In this document: piece by piece, positions 45,249-57,330 of the stretch | Position numbering within the stretch: the first letter of the stretch is position 1 | Layout: the number at the start of each line of letters is the position of its first letter | Assembly: GCF_963576675.1 (NCBI RefSeq) | Contig: NC_088914.1 | Coordinates: 79,234,441 to 79,298,440, forward strand | From: Euphorbia lathyris | Lineage: Eukaryota; Streptophyta; Magnoliopsida; Malpighiales; Euphorbiaceae | Reading direction: 5' to 3' | DNA: 64,000 nt | Translations under genes and position numbers: made by a program | Notes under the pieces: generated by a model | Database searches by the model: none | What the model saw: the letters and a program-made list of their open reading frames with translations, nothing else | Told to the model about the DNA's origin: nothing

Positions 45249-46848
45249 TGCTCGTAAAGTATATAGCAGTTAATAGGACAAGTGTATCCTATCGCAACAA
45301 GTAATATTATGCTAAGCACGAGATCGAACCACAAAGACTATTCGTTATAACTAGCAAATCTACCTAGAATGATCTAATTGTTTAGAGGGTTGGATAAAAG
45401 TTGGGTTTTTGATAACTAATTAACTAAATTGAAAGCAATAATAAGATAAAACGAACAATTGACAGGGTAGAAGGTGGACAATCTAGGCTGAGGAATCCTT
45501 TGATTAAATCCTATGTATGGGTTTAGGGAGTTCAGAATTATGTTTTACCAGTGATTTGACGGTAATTGCCCTAAGTGAAAGACTAATATGATCAGTATTC
45601 TCCTTCCTATTCACATGCATTTGGGTGACGGCTTGATTAGGCATATACCCTAGGTCATGCAAAGCATTAGGTTCATTGGCAACTAAGGCTAAAGCCGTAG
45701 CCCAGCCACGAAGCCGCACTCCTAGTGGTCTCTAGCGAGGTCAAGTTTACACAGATTCAGCATAGACAATTCCGTGGTCAGGTTCTCATCTATCTATAAT
45801 CCTATTTAATGTCAGGGTCACAGGCATTAGGCACATTATATACATAAACAGGCTAGTTGATCATTATCAATGTTCATTCTAGCATAAATCCTGTTCCTAA
45901 CAATATCTAGGCATTAAGCATGCATAAACTGATCAATCAAAGGTCCTAAATCCCTAATCATACATATTCATACAATCAATTTCATCCCCATCCCAAATTG
46001 GATGGGGATCAGTTCATAGACAAACCAATCATAGCAATAGGAGTAATGGAAAAGAGCTTCAATTGAATATAAAGGTAAGAGACAAAAGGGAAAGAGAGAA
46101 GAAATCTAGAACCCGTTTGTCGATTCCAATTACAAAATAGAAGATCAAGCGCTTCCCCCATCAATCTTTCTTAAAAAGGAAAGACAAAACTGAAAGTAAA
46201 CCTAATCTAGAAAGCAAGGAAATAAAAAGCTAAAAATTCTACATTACGACGGCTCTTAAGGAATCCCATCCCCGAATAACTGAGAGGAGCTCCCTATTTA
46301 TAGAGATAGGGCGAAACCCTAGTGTCTTCGGGGGTACAAAGGTCGTTTTCTATATTAACAGGGGCTTTTTGGGCATAATAGTTCGACATTCCAGCAAGGG
46401 AGAGGCGTTTTTGTGCCTCTCCCGCCTCGTCTCGTCGAGACAGGAAGTGTCTCATCGAGACGAGGACCTGTCTCGTCGAGACACGTATGTGTCTCATCGA
46501 GACAAGTGCCAAAATGGGGCAGAACTCTGGTTTTTATCTGTTTTGGTCCATGGGCTTCCGAAATATGCTCTAATGGTCCCTGGCGAGTCCCAAAAGTGCT
46601 CCGACGGTCCCTAAATTGTGCAGAATTGCTCCAAAAGGCTCGGTCTGGTTCGGGAATGCTCAAATAGGCCTAAAAACACCTGAAAACACAGAAAATGCCA
46701 TAAATAACATAAATTACTAATTCTAACTAAAAGACAACAAAACGATAATAAAACTAAAAGGAAATAAAGCAAAAGGAAGCTAAAAGGGGCCTAAAAACCC
46801 TATACAAATGGGAGCTATCAATATATTAGGTATATTTTGGGCTTAACA
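45249..46848 (-). repeat. 3' LTR of the Athila-type element
   Basis: On - it starts TGTTAAGCCCAAAATATACC after purine-rich ATTAAGTGTGGAGATT (46864-46849). TATA box CTATAAATAGGG on - near 46308-46296. The left end is set at tgctcg near 45249 with low certainty. U3 holds four GTCTC-TCGAGAC palindromes (46425-46510). Confidence 0.6.
46425..46510. promoter_or_regulatory. Four palindromes gtctc(g/a)tcgagac in Athila U3
   Basis: The word gtctcgtcgagac (a palindrome around a central t), or its a-variant, occurs four times at about 20-bp spacing, separated by aggaagt, gaggacct and acgtatgt. It lies 120-210 bp upstream of the minus-strand TATA box. Confidence 0.65.
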
Positions 46849-46864
46849 AATCTCCACACTTAAT

Positions 46865-48273
46865 CTTTTGCTAGTCCTGAGCAAAATTTCACTGAATGTA
46901 TTCTTTAACAAATTCTTTATAAAAATAAAACATATATCTTTGTATTTCCTTTTAAATTAGTTAAGCCGAAAAGACTAACTTCGCATGGCAAATTTATACG
47001 CAAAATATCAAACAAACTTAGTATAAATACGATATATCATTCGTCTTGTATTTTCATTTTTTGAATTGAAGTATTCAAGACGATATAATCACGCATGTTA
47101 TTGAGTCTTTTGTCTCAAGGCATTTCAAAGCACAAAATTTCCTTTCCCAAACCTAAACTAATATATGAGATATATTATATATTTAAATAAGTACTTGGGT
47201 TAATTTGATTTGCTTAGTTACACCCGAGATAAGGGTGGTCTTGATCGTAACCTTATACGTATTTTATTGCTTAGTGTTTGCTTAAGAGGTACCGACCATG
47301 CCATGGGTGGACGCAATTGTTACTTTAAACTTAAACACGCTTATTTTTGTTTTTAAATGTTCCTTTCATACCTCGATTGTGATAAGGGTGGTCGCAACCG
47401 TGGCCAAAAGTAAACGGTACTTAATTTTCTTTCCTTTCATACCTCGATTGTGATAAGGTTGGTCTCAATCGTGGCCAAAAGTTAAGAATTCAACTAATTG
47501 ATTAATTAATATGAATTTATAAAATTGTAACTTGGGAAAAAGAAAGATAGCACATTCATCCTATATTGACTTAAAATTCAACATGTATTATGGCTAAAGT
47601 TTTCTTAAAAACTTCAATTGGTGTTAATGTAAGACGAAATCAAACCGAGCTAAAAATTGTTAGTTCAATTTAATGCCTATAAACCTAATTGAAAATTTAA
47701 AATAAGATTTGTTGTATCATGAATTGCATGATATAAAATAGAGATTGAAATAAAGAATTTATTAACTTAATACATTTACTCGAGACAATTTTACTTAAAA
47801 TCATATCGGAGATTTGTGAAAAATTTGAAAAATGGTGCCCGTATAGAAATATTATTTCTAACGATAATGATAACCTAAGAATAATCATATGTTAAAATAT
47901 ATTAAACATATAAAAATGTTATATAAAAATGTTATGGAATAAGTAAAAATGATTTTAAAATGTGTTGCAAGATATGTTGCACTTGCATAAAACAAGTGTT
48001 GCGTTTGAAAACGTTGCTAAAAAATTATTTGTTGCATTTATTCGTATACAAAATTATATATGTATATCTCCTCCCACACTTAAATTGGACCATGTCCTCA
48101 TTGGTGCAAAAATTGATAACATGAAAAATAAGCACGAAATAAAGCATATGAAATAAAAATAGAATTTAGCAAATAAAAATCATTCAACATAAAATGAAAA
48201 ATTGTACCAAACATAAGAAAAAGAAATATTGTACCAAACTTAACAAGATAACAAGTAAAATAAAAGAGACAAC
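46865..48273. other. Athila 3' untranslated region
   Basis: About 1.4 kb, AT-rich, no gene. Two tandem copies of tacctcgattgtgataagg followed by tggtc-caa-cgtggccaaaag lie near 47372-47425 and 47436-47488, with a third, weaker one near 47222-47255. Confidence 0.5.
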
Positions 48274-49490
48274 CTAGGCATTAGGCGGTGAATCCGGAGG
48301 TGTTGGTGAAGTCTCCACATTTCGGCGACGGAAGAAAGAAAGCATCTGATACCGAGTAGACCTATGCTCGCGCCTCAAAGTATTGAGGTTGTCATTCATC
48401 ACCATGTTATTCTCCACCAAATCATCAATTCGTAAATTCATTTGGCGATTGTTGGAATTGATTTGGTTCAAAATTCGCCTTAAATCCACCGGATCATCTT
48501 CCGGAGGTGCTTGGGGTTGTGGTTGAGCCGGCGGTGCATCTTCCTCGCCTTCCGCCTCGCCTCCTTCATCGGTACATACAAATTATGAATTTGAAGCGCC
48601 TCCACCCATAGTGCCATGAAGATGGGCAATACGGGAAGCATATGAAATAAAAACGGGAGGAACCGAAGTAAGCAATAAGTGAGCCCGCTCAAGCGCCGAA
48701 ATGTTCAAAATTGGAACATACCCATGGTAGGTGGACATATCATAATCGGCCAATTCATCCCGTGCTCCCAAAACAATAGCAGTGATAAAATTACCGAGAG
48801 GGACTTGAATTGTGGAAGCCCTCGAAGCACGGAACAAATTATCAAATAGCATACCAATGCTATCAACCCTCAAACCTTTAAACAAACAATCCAAAACAAA
48901 CAAATCCCGAACTTGAATCTTCGAACTCTCAACACGACCAAACAATGAAAAACTCAGAAATTTATGAAAGAAGAACACACAATTGTCCTTAATCAATTTG
49001 CTGGAAGTGTTTTTGGAGTTAAAATAGTCTTGATTCGAAAGAGTTTGCCAAATAGAGTCATTATCAAAATCCTTAGGCTTATCATAAAAATCAGTAGTAG
49101 GGAAACCAAACATATTTCCCATAGCTTCATAATCAATGGTGTAAGTGGTACCATTGTTCCTAAAAGAAATTGATGTCTTCTTCCTATTCATGGTCAAAGT
49201 GACCAAAAATTCCACCACATATTCATTAATACGGGGAAAACGCATAGAAACAAATTCTTGCCACCCCAAAGCCTCAATGAAAGCATTAATTTGAGTAGAG
49301 AAAGTCAACTCTCTTACTGAATCAAAGTCTAGGAAGTGCATGTCCACGAATTCCCGCTTAGAATTTGAAAAGTGAAGAAATCGAACGGCTTCCTCCTCCG
49401 AAGCGATATCAAAATAAGCTTCGCATTGAACCCGAAGGCATTAGCCTCCGTAACAGCTGGCTTGTGACCAACATGCTTTGTTCTAGGCAT
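48274..49490 (-). pseudogene. Athila additional ORF B (ATHILA ORF-1 type)
   Basis: The likely start is ATG 49490 (MPRTKHVGHK). The frame breaks between 49347 and 49329 (an indel), runs to a TAA at 48585-48583, and continues in phase to 48274, giving about 400 residues with one shift and one stop. The domain resembles the Arabidopsis ATHILA ORF-1 family (PF03078 type): LGWQEFVSMRFPRINEYVVEFL, MGNMFGFP, FFFHKFLSFSLFGR. The C-terminus is Glu/Pro/Gln-rich, then a helical heptad-like segment (LNQINSNNRQMNLRIDDLV). It is a diverged paralogue of ORF A, next to it on the same strand. Function unknown. Confidence 0.75.
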
Positions 49491-49715
49491 GTTAATGGTT
49501 TTTAGGGTTTGCAAAGAAGAAGAAGAAGAAGAAAAGAGAGAAAAGCAAAGCTTGAAGATGAGTTGGGAGTTGTAATGGGTAGGTGATTGAATTGGTAAGT
49601 GATGTAGAAAGGGTAAAGAATAAATTGGGAAGAGGGAAAGTGATTTATGGGGAAGAGTTTAGAGTAGGGGATTGGGTAAAAAGTGAGGTGATGTGAGGTT
49701 TATGTAAGGAGTAGG

Positions 49716-49725
49716 TTTATATAGG
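49716..49725 (-). promoter_or_regulatory. TATA box of additional ORF B
   Basis: On - CCTATATAAA, about 225 nt before ATG 49490, with palindromic motifs 80-220 bp further upstream. Confidence 0.55.
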
Positions 49726-49799
49726 GTGAAAGAGGGAGATGTAGAGGTAGAATAGGAATAGGAATAGGCTAAAAATAGGGCAAAAATCCGGAATAACTC

Positions 49800-49945
49800 T
49801 GCCTACAGGTCGCATGTGGTGACCGAGAATGTGGATCCGCGGTCGCGGCACGCGAATTTCAGAGAAAAAATCGCTCTGAATTCGACCTGTTTTCACTGGA
49901 CTTACTGAGAATTTTAAATTCTCAGTAGAGAATTGGTCAAAAGGG
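49800..49945. promoter_or_regulatory. Palindrome cassette upstream of ORF B
   Basis: Contains gaccgagaatgtgg, gcggtcgcggcacgc and ctgagaattttaaattctcag. The last is an inverted repeat of gagaattt/aaattctc. Closely matches the cassette at 62515-62690. Confidence 0.6.
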
Positions 49946-50538
49946 GCTGATTTTGTGCATTTTGACTTGGTTTGTGTAATTTTGTTGATTAATTGTGTCC
50001 TGAACTTAATATAAATTGTACCTGCACTTAAGAACTAAAATAAATAACATTAAATCCAAGGAAAACCAAAGGTTTATCCTTATTAATTGAATATAGTAAA
50101 GAGAAATAAATGGCATATTAAGAGTTAATGAAACATTAATGCACATTTATGTATACAAGTTAAAATAATCATAGTAAGTGCATATTAATATAATTTCATG
50201 AATGGAATTAATTGAATATAGTAGTGAACACAATGAATTAAGTTTATGAAGTGAGATTATGTGTTAATTTAAGAAACCATACTAGTTTATTCGAAGCATT
50301 GTTTATCTTCATTTAACCAAGAATAATTAGAATTCGTCAACTTTTAATGGACTTAGTATAGATTTATCCATGAGAAAATAGAACAAATATATTATCTATT
50401 GGAAAATCAATAAACAAACTAAGATGAAATAGAAAATTTTATTTAATAAATTAACACAAATGTGCAAAACATAAAAATAAAGAATTGAAAAACAACAAAA
50501 TAAGGAAATATGTACAAAATAAAACTTAAAAACCTAAA
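49946..50538. other. Spacer downstream of ORF A
   Basis: About 590 bp, strongly AT-rich; no gene or repeat recognised. Confidence 0.35.
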
Positions 50539-51486
50539 CTATTCTATATATTCATCCCTATCAAGCGGGATTTCTCTAGCCCTATAACGATCAATTTGCA
50601 ACTGCACGAAAGCCTGACGTTCCGATGCAGAAAGAAAATGAGGGCCTGCTCGAAATACACGTTTCACAAGTCCTTCGTACTCGAGAAACTCATAATCAAG
50701 AGTCGGAAAACTCTCATCCTCGCTCCAAGGAATATTGATAGTCCCCTTGGTACCGAGAATTATTCCACAAATTATATTCCCGAATCCAATCTTTTTATCC
50801 TTGGATCGAGATGCGGCAACAAGACCTTCCATCAGAATTTTGGAAGTATCAACGGTATTTCCTTGGAATATATCGCCAAGGACATACAAGTCAGTGTCTC
50901 GGACTATACGGCTGAAAGTGCACCCGAACAGACTGTGACACAGGAACTTATGTAAATACAACATTGAATTGGAGTGAAAAGATTGATTGTAGGCGAGTTT
51001 AGGATTGAATCGCCAGAATCCAGTGAGCATTCTCCAAATATCAGTGGATGTCATGTCTTTGCCAGGATGACGTTTGATTGTATCCCTCGGGGGAAAACCA
51101 AACCGGGCATGCAACTCGGGATATCCGAAAGTAAAGATTTCGCCATCTCGACGAAAACTTAGACGGACCCATCGTTTGTTAACGAAACGAACGGTACAGA
51201 AAAACTCGAGGATCCAATCGCCTATAATAGGAAATCGCATTGTGGCGAATTTTGTCCACCCTAGGCGTTCCATATAGCGACTCATGTCATCGCTAATTCC
51301 GAGTTGTGCATTCAGAAAGTCGTCCATATACAACATTCCGGTGAAGAACTTGTAATGAAGCCTCCAATAACGCCTTCCTTCATCGTGATTGAAGATAGGA
51401 AAGGGCGCACCGTATCGTTTAGATAAGTCGGGACGTTTAGTGCCGGAAACAGCAATTTTCTTAGAGGTTTTGTGTTTAGTAGTCAT
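50539..51486 (-). CDS. Athila additional ORF A (ATHILA ORF-1 type)
   Basis: 315 codons, intact. The start ATG 51486 (MTTKHKTSKK, basic N-terminus) follows a TATA box by about 130 nt. Domain of ATHILA ORF-1 type (PF03078): LGWTKFATMRFPIIGDWILEFF, HARFGFPPRD, LYLHKFLCHSLFG, then IICGIILGTKG. It aligns with ORF B over its whole length at modest identity. It lies between integrase and 3' LTR, where Athila elements carry an env-position gene. No signal peptide or clear membrane segment is seen, so an envelope role is not supported by this sequence. Confidence 0.8.
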   Translation of the reverse strand: MTTKHKTSKKIAVSGTKRPDLSKRYGAPFPIFNHDEGRRYWRLHYKFFTGMLYMDDFLNAQLGISDDMSRYMERLGWTKFATMRFPIIGDWILEFFCTVRFVNKRWVRLSFRRDGEIFTFGYPELHARFGFPPRDTIKRHPGKDMTSTDIWRMLTGFWRFNPKLAYNQSFHSNSMLYLHKFLCHSLFGCTFSRIVRDTDLYVLGDIFQGNTVDTSKILMEGLVAASRSKDKKIGFGNIICGIILGTKGTINIPWSEDESFPTLDYEFLEYEGLVKRVFRAGPHFLSASERQAFVQLQIDRYRAREIPLDRDEYIE

Positions 51487-51614
51487 GGTGTTTGGGAGGA
51501 ATCAAAGAAACAAAGTTGTCTGGAACTTAGTTTATGAATGGAGGTTTTAGAAAATCAGAAATTTGTTCTGACAGAGATGAAAAGAATGTAACAAAACTTT
51601 GATCCTCTAGGACT

Positions 51615-51624
51615 TATTTATAGG
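51615..51624 (-). promoter_or_regulatory. TATA box of additional ORF A
   Basis: On - CCTATAAATA, about 130 nt upstream of ATG 51486. In the uninterrupted element the palindrome cassette now at 62515-62690 would lie about 150-320 bp upstream. Confidence 0.55.
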
Positions 51625-51751
51625 ATTCTAGGATGAAATGAGGTGTTGTTTTGATGCGAAAAGGCATAAAATCATACCTCTGAAGATTGAAGAAACCTAA
51701 TTTTTCGTTTCTGAAAAGTTATGCCTGCAGGTAGAAGAAGATACAGGTCTG

Positions 51752-54700
51752 TGTTGGTGTGCCCAAGTTCTTAGGCATTGGTTCATGTATATTGTATTAT
51801 GCTTTTTGATTATTCTTGCATAAATACACTATTTGTGTTACATTAATAAAGGCGTTAATCTAGTTCATTTATATCTTGTGCTATAATATGAATAGAGAAT
51901 CCATTGATTGATAATCGTAAAACTATATCCCAAGTCTATTCTGTAATGGGAATGATTAGGACAACAAACTTGTATATTCGACTACTGTATGGTAGTAATT
52001 GATACTAGCCATAGCACTTGATAAGTCAGTTGTGAATATGGGTACATGTTGTATACATGTGACTGGATCGATCCGCTTGAGAAAACTACATGGTGGTTGT
52101 GTCATTAGTTTTCTTAAGTAGGTCTCTAACTGTCTTCAGACCAGATTTCATTATAATATCAATGTGGGATCCGGTTCACTTTGACATACGCCCAATAGGT
52201 CTGTAACAGGATGCTAAATACGGGTATGATTGGGTGAACAGGTGAACACGTTGGTATTGATAGTGAAGTGATGGAATTACCACTCATGTAATAGTGAGAT
52301 GATATCACAGGCCACTTGATAAGTAAGATTGATAAGTGTGTGGCCACACCCTAATAAGTAGTTTACTTATCTGATTCATTAATCTACTTAAGATCAAGAA
52401 ACATCATAAACATCAGAGAGGATGACAGCCGCCATGCCTCTAGTTTATAATATCGATATCAAATGGTAAAAGTCGTTGAGAGATAACTACAGGGTCTCTG
52501 CATCTTTAGACTGCTGAAACTCTGTCTTAGTTAGGGGCAGTAATGGTTTGCTAGAACCCACTTACTGACTGTGGGTCATAAGCCCACTTGTAACCCCCTC
52601 ACTTGGATCATATGATATCTCACACAATATCAGTTATAGACATGCTTTAAATTCTCAATCATATAAACTTCAATTTCATATAAACTTTACATATTATACA
52701 TAAGAGAAAGCATTTACAATACACGTTTAAGTCATTATCCTACATAGAGGATTTACAAAACAAAAGTATATCACAAGACTCCAAAATGCCTAGATGAGAA
52801 TGGACTGACACTGCCGGTGCGACCTTAAGCAAGAAGAACTCCACCTAACCTGTAAAATCTGGTGGCAAGGGGTGAGCTGCCTACTCAATAATCATATTAC
52901 GCATATATGTATACAAAAGTAATGTAAAGAACACAGATCAAAATATATCATCAGTACCAAGTTAGAATTATCAATAGAAAGATATTCACTTGTTTCACTT
53001 ATTATAGTAATACTTATTTTAGTAAGTAAGGCCTTGCTGTACTTAGACAATATATTTAAAATGGTCCTTGGGCCCAATCTGTATTCCGGCTCACTAAATT
53101 CGGAATACAATCATCTGTACGGAGGAGTTACACTCAACTCACGTACTCATATATCTCAACACATGTGCTTCCGTCTCACAATATTCGGATAGCACTCTCA
53201 ACTTGGACCATTTCACATATCCATCTAAGCAAGCTTATATTCATTTATAATCCAACCATTATCCAGTTCTAGTATGTGCACAAGGCTCAACATGCCGTAC
53301 TTACTCATAACACTGCAACATACTCAATCATATCACTTTCTTATCAATCATAATGTATCACAAACACTCAAACATTATTCACATCATTCACATCAGATTC
53401 AACCACATCTCACACTCAACAAGTTACATGGCACAATACATTCATACACATATATAAGCAATATGCTTACCGTCGCACTTGGTTCGATCTATTCAACACG
53501 ATCGGGTGTGCGTTCAATTGCACCTTGCCCTCCTAATGTCACATAACATTTATACAATTAGCCTTAATATAAACTTAATAAAAATATAAACTAATGAATG
53601 CTATATGATTTACAAGACACTAACTCCACAAAGTTCATGCAATCTAATCCTTTTGTCTTAGATCATCACATGACCTACTTGCACACATTATGCCATAACT
53701 TTCTCTATATTAATCCAAATGCCCTGATTCTTGAACCTACTAAAATTAGACATATATGGGTATAACATATACCAAATTCACTTTAATATAACTTCTACAC
53801 AATATATGGCATGCAAAATGATTCTGTCCTGTTTCCAGCCAAGAAATAGACTATCCAGATTTGCATCTACCATAATGCACTCAACCTATCTCACACTAAA
53901 AACAATGGATTGCCAAAACCTTTTACAGACCTATACTTCAAGTAGTTAGGAACACTTTTGTATAGATAACCTTTCTCAAATTATGAATCTAAGGTCCTCA
54001 AAATGCTACATCAACATGGCTGCCTCACATGACATTCAATTTCGAGGAAGTCATGTTCCATCTAGGTTTTATTCATCTATATATGGAATTAAAGTCCCAT
54101 ATTTTACAGAGGGTTTCATAACACATATAGGAACATATGTTATTCTTTATGTATCTTCAAATTCGAAGAATATCAATATGAAAAACATGCTCCAAAATGA
54201 CTGAAAGCAGTACCCTAGATTTCTGTTTAGGGCACTTGATACATATCTTTCATTTGGACAGCCTAAAACCAATTCAAACAACACCAAAACTCAACAAACT
54301 CAATCAAAACTCATCCAAAACAAATCCTATGATCATACCTAGGTATTTCAGAATCTCCAACTCATAGAAAACAAGCTAAAACAGCATACTAACCTTCAAG
54401 TTGTGTCTATCACCTAGTATGCTTCCTAACTTGACTTGTTTGGTTTGAAAATGGAAGAAATTGGAAGATTTTTCTTTGGAGAGGTTTAGGGTATGAACAA
54501 GGAAGGTTTTGCTGAAGCTTTGGTCAAAATTTGGGCAGCAAAGGATAAGTAGTGAGTTATATACATCCTTTTGAAAATGAAGAGGCATAATTTGTTTTAC
54601 ATATTGGGTGACATCATGCTTTGTGAGGTGCTTGCTCACAAAACTCATTTCTACCCCTCCACAAGTCTAATTTGATCAATTAAGGACATATTCATTCATT

Positions 54701-55592
54701 CATTTAAGTCCTAACTCAATTAACCAATCGTTGCATGTTAACGATACACTAATCGTCTACTAATCGCACGGTAATCGCATTATGCATATGAAACTTCTAA
54801 TGACAATGCGATGAATCTAAAATGTATGTATTCAATCATGAAAACATATATGAATGTGGGAAGATGTATATGTTAGGGTTTTAGGGATGTTACACCACTG
54901 CTAGCTAAGGACGGTCCCATAGGATCGTGCACATTGAACATCTGAGTTAGAACTTATAGAACGGTACACTGGAGAGATGAAATTAATTAATTGATTGACA
55001 GTAAAATATCAAGGTAATTAATTAGTGGTTGATTAATTGATTAATTGATACTTTGTATCAAGGTAATTAATTAATGGATTTAGGAGTTGAGTATTTAATT
55101 GATTAATTAGTTTGCGGAATGTAATTAATTAATTTGTAAATTAATAAAATTGCATTCGGTGAACAATTAATTAAAATTAATACATCAATTTATTAATTAG
55201 TATTGTTTATTTAATTGGGGTGATAAACAAAATTGAAATTCGGCCACCATATGCTACATACATTGAAATATTTCGGCCACCACTTTGAGAAAGTGGAGAG
55301 ATCTTTTGGCAAATATCACAATCTCTCCCGTTCTTCGTTCGTTCTTCGGCTAGCACCGGTTTTGGCTCGATAGTTGTTCGTGCATCTGACTACGGAGATC
55401 TTACTACTTTGTGGATTCTTCAGCCGTCTCTAGAAGAGACAATCCCGGTAAGTTTTTACCCTTAAATGGATCCAAAAGGTTTTATTCAATCAATGGTTAA
55501 CGGACAAAGATCAAACTAAAAGGGATTAAAAATAAATTTTAAACCGCAATTCCGCTGCGCTACAGTTGATTAACTGGCTATAATCCCTAACA
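51752..55592 (+). repeat. 5' LTR of the copia element, split by a solo gypsy LTR
   Basis: Starts TGTTGGTGTGCCC and ends CCCTAACA. Without the insertion at 52589-54899 it is about 1530 bp. Compared with the 3' LTR it lacks about 164 bp after ttggggtgat (near 55222), a stretch that contains the only TATA box. Confidence 0.9.
52589..54894 (-). repeat. Solo Ty3/gypsy LTR inside the copia 5' LTR
   Basis: 2306 bp, on - TGTAACATCCCTAAAACC...GGGGGTTACA, with target duplication ccact (52584-52588 and 54895-54899). The start is the type seen in Tekay/Del-like chromoviral LTRs (family knowledge). TATA-like GTATATAAC on - near 54562-54553. No internal sequence and no convincing ORF. Confidence 0.9.
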
Positions 55593-55593
55593 G

Positions 55594-55605
55594 TGGTATC
55601 AGAGC
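55594..55605 (+). promoter_or_regulatory. Primer-binding site (initiator-Met tRNA)
   Basis: tggtatcagagc, one base after the 5' LTR end. Confidence 0.95.
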
Positions 55606-57330
55606 CATGGTTTAGTCCGTTTTGATTGATTGAAAATTAATAAGATTTGGTTTTTATTATTTTTTCAAATCAGTTTTGAGAATTCCTATTAATTCCTCAT
55701 GTAGAAATTGTGCTAGGAAGTTTTCTATTTATTATTTATGTCTGTATTTTGTATTATTTAGTTCTGAAATTAATTTTGAAATAATTGAAAATTAAATAAA
55801 AAATATAAAAAAATACAGCAGCAATTTTTATTAAATAGTGATGAAAAAAAATAGTTTCGGACACGGAATAGCAGTCGCGGGACTGCTCTCCGCGAACAGC
55901 AGCCCCACGGCTGCTATTGGGCGGACAGCAGCACTAATGCTATCCACCAGACAGCAGCCACGGGGCTGCTGTATGCGGACAGCAGCCCTGTCGCTGTCCC
56001 GGGTCCGTTAAAAATTCAGAATTTGTTTAATTTTGGATTTGACGGGACTGATTTTAATCTTTAAATTTTTCTCGGGTAATTTTAATAAAATCAGGGCCCT
56101 AATACCGTTTAATTTATCAAACGTGTTTTGAATAAAAATTAATTGGTATTAAAACGTTTTTGATTGGCATGCATATTTAATTTTAATCGAATTGATAATT
56201 TGTGTAAAATTGAATATGGTTAATTTGTGAAATTGGCCCAATAGACCGTGACACCGGTTTAAATTGGGAGGGCTAAATTTTAGATATGTGACGACCCTAA
56301 AATTCAGTGGGAGCGAAATTATAATTTTGCATACAAATGGATGTTAACCGTTTGGGGCTTTATGGCCTTAGTCACATATGGTAAAATTGGCGATTTCACC
56401 CTAAGTAACTCGGCTTAACTTTATTAGATGATTTTGGAATGCCATGATCATGCATTATATTTATATGTCTTACCATGCAACAATGTGTTATAGAGTTCTA
56501 TGGGCCCTAAATCAAAGTCGGTTTGTAATTTAATTTATTTTGGGAAATATGGCATGCGTGCCATTCTTTCGTTAATGTAATTTTAGAATAGGTTCTATTC
56601 ATAAATTGTAATTGGTCGTGAAGAAGCCCAGATGGTCCAAGCCCATGGTGGGAGCCCAAGGAGACTTGAAGCTAGCCCGTGAAGATTAGATAGTATATCT
56701 AGTTTCACTATGATGTATTATAAGGCCCATAGAGTCTCTATGTTTATTTTGATTATACAATTGCTTAGTGTAACATGAAATATAAGTAGCAACGATCACC
56801 AGATCATCACCCGCAATAATTATATGTTAAAGCCGTATCACTTAATTAATCCGGATAATGAAATATTGAGTTGCTTAAAAGTGCTTTCCAGATTCACACC
56901 TCTTCCTCCCAGGTAGTGCTACAGTGTATGACGTGCCCTAGCAGGTATGCTGTAGTAATTAGTGGGCCGTCGAGGGTTAGGATACTTCGATATGGCTAAC
57001 GCGTGTATGGTGGTTGGACTCAACGTGGGTAGCATTAGCTCAGAGCGGGCCCTACGCACAGATAGGCTAAGTGTCACAAAGCCCATCAAACCAAGAGTCC
57101 TTGTGGAGGATTGGATAGTCTATCCTACCAAATCGTCAATGGTCGACGGCGGAGCCCTAGCTCGGTCGATTATTGATGGATTGTGGATCTTGGTCAAGAC
57201 AGCCAAATAAATATCACCAATAACAAATTAAAATGGATTATTAATTTGATCTTTGGCTTAAGCCCTTTATTCTAACTCTAATGTAATTTTTCCACGTAGA
57301 TAAAATCACCAAGATACATAAAAAGAAATC
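55606..57330 (+). other. Long untranslated leader of the copia element
   Basis: About 1.7 kb, no convincing gene (the 82-codon frame at 56962 shows no family feature). Near 55880-55990 the word acagcagcc and variants recurs. A pyrimidine-rich stretch ending ccacgtag at 57300 could be a splice acceptor just before the gag ATG at 57331. Confidence 0.4.

Noticed and set aside
50539..51486. Athila ORF A as an envelope glycoprotein
   Set aside because: It lies in the env position but shows no signal peptide, transmembrane segment or furin-like site; the ATHILA ORF-1 domain is the better match.
56962..57210. 82-codon frame in the copia leader as a gene
   Set aside because: No recognisable domain, and it sits in an untranslated leader with many stops around it.
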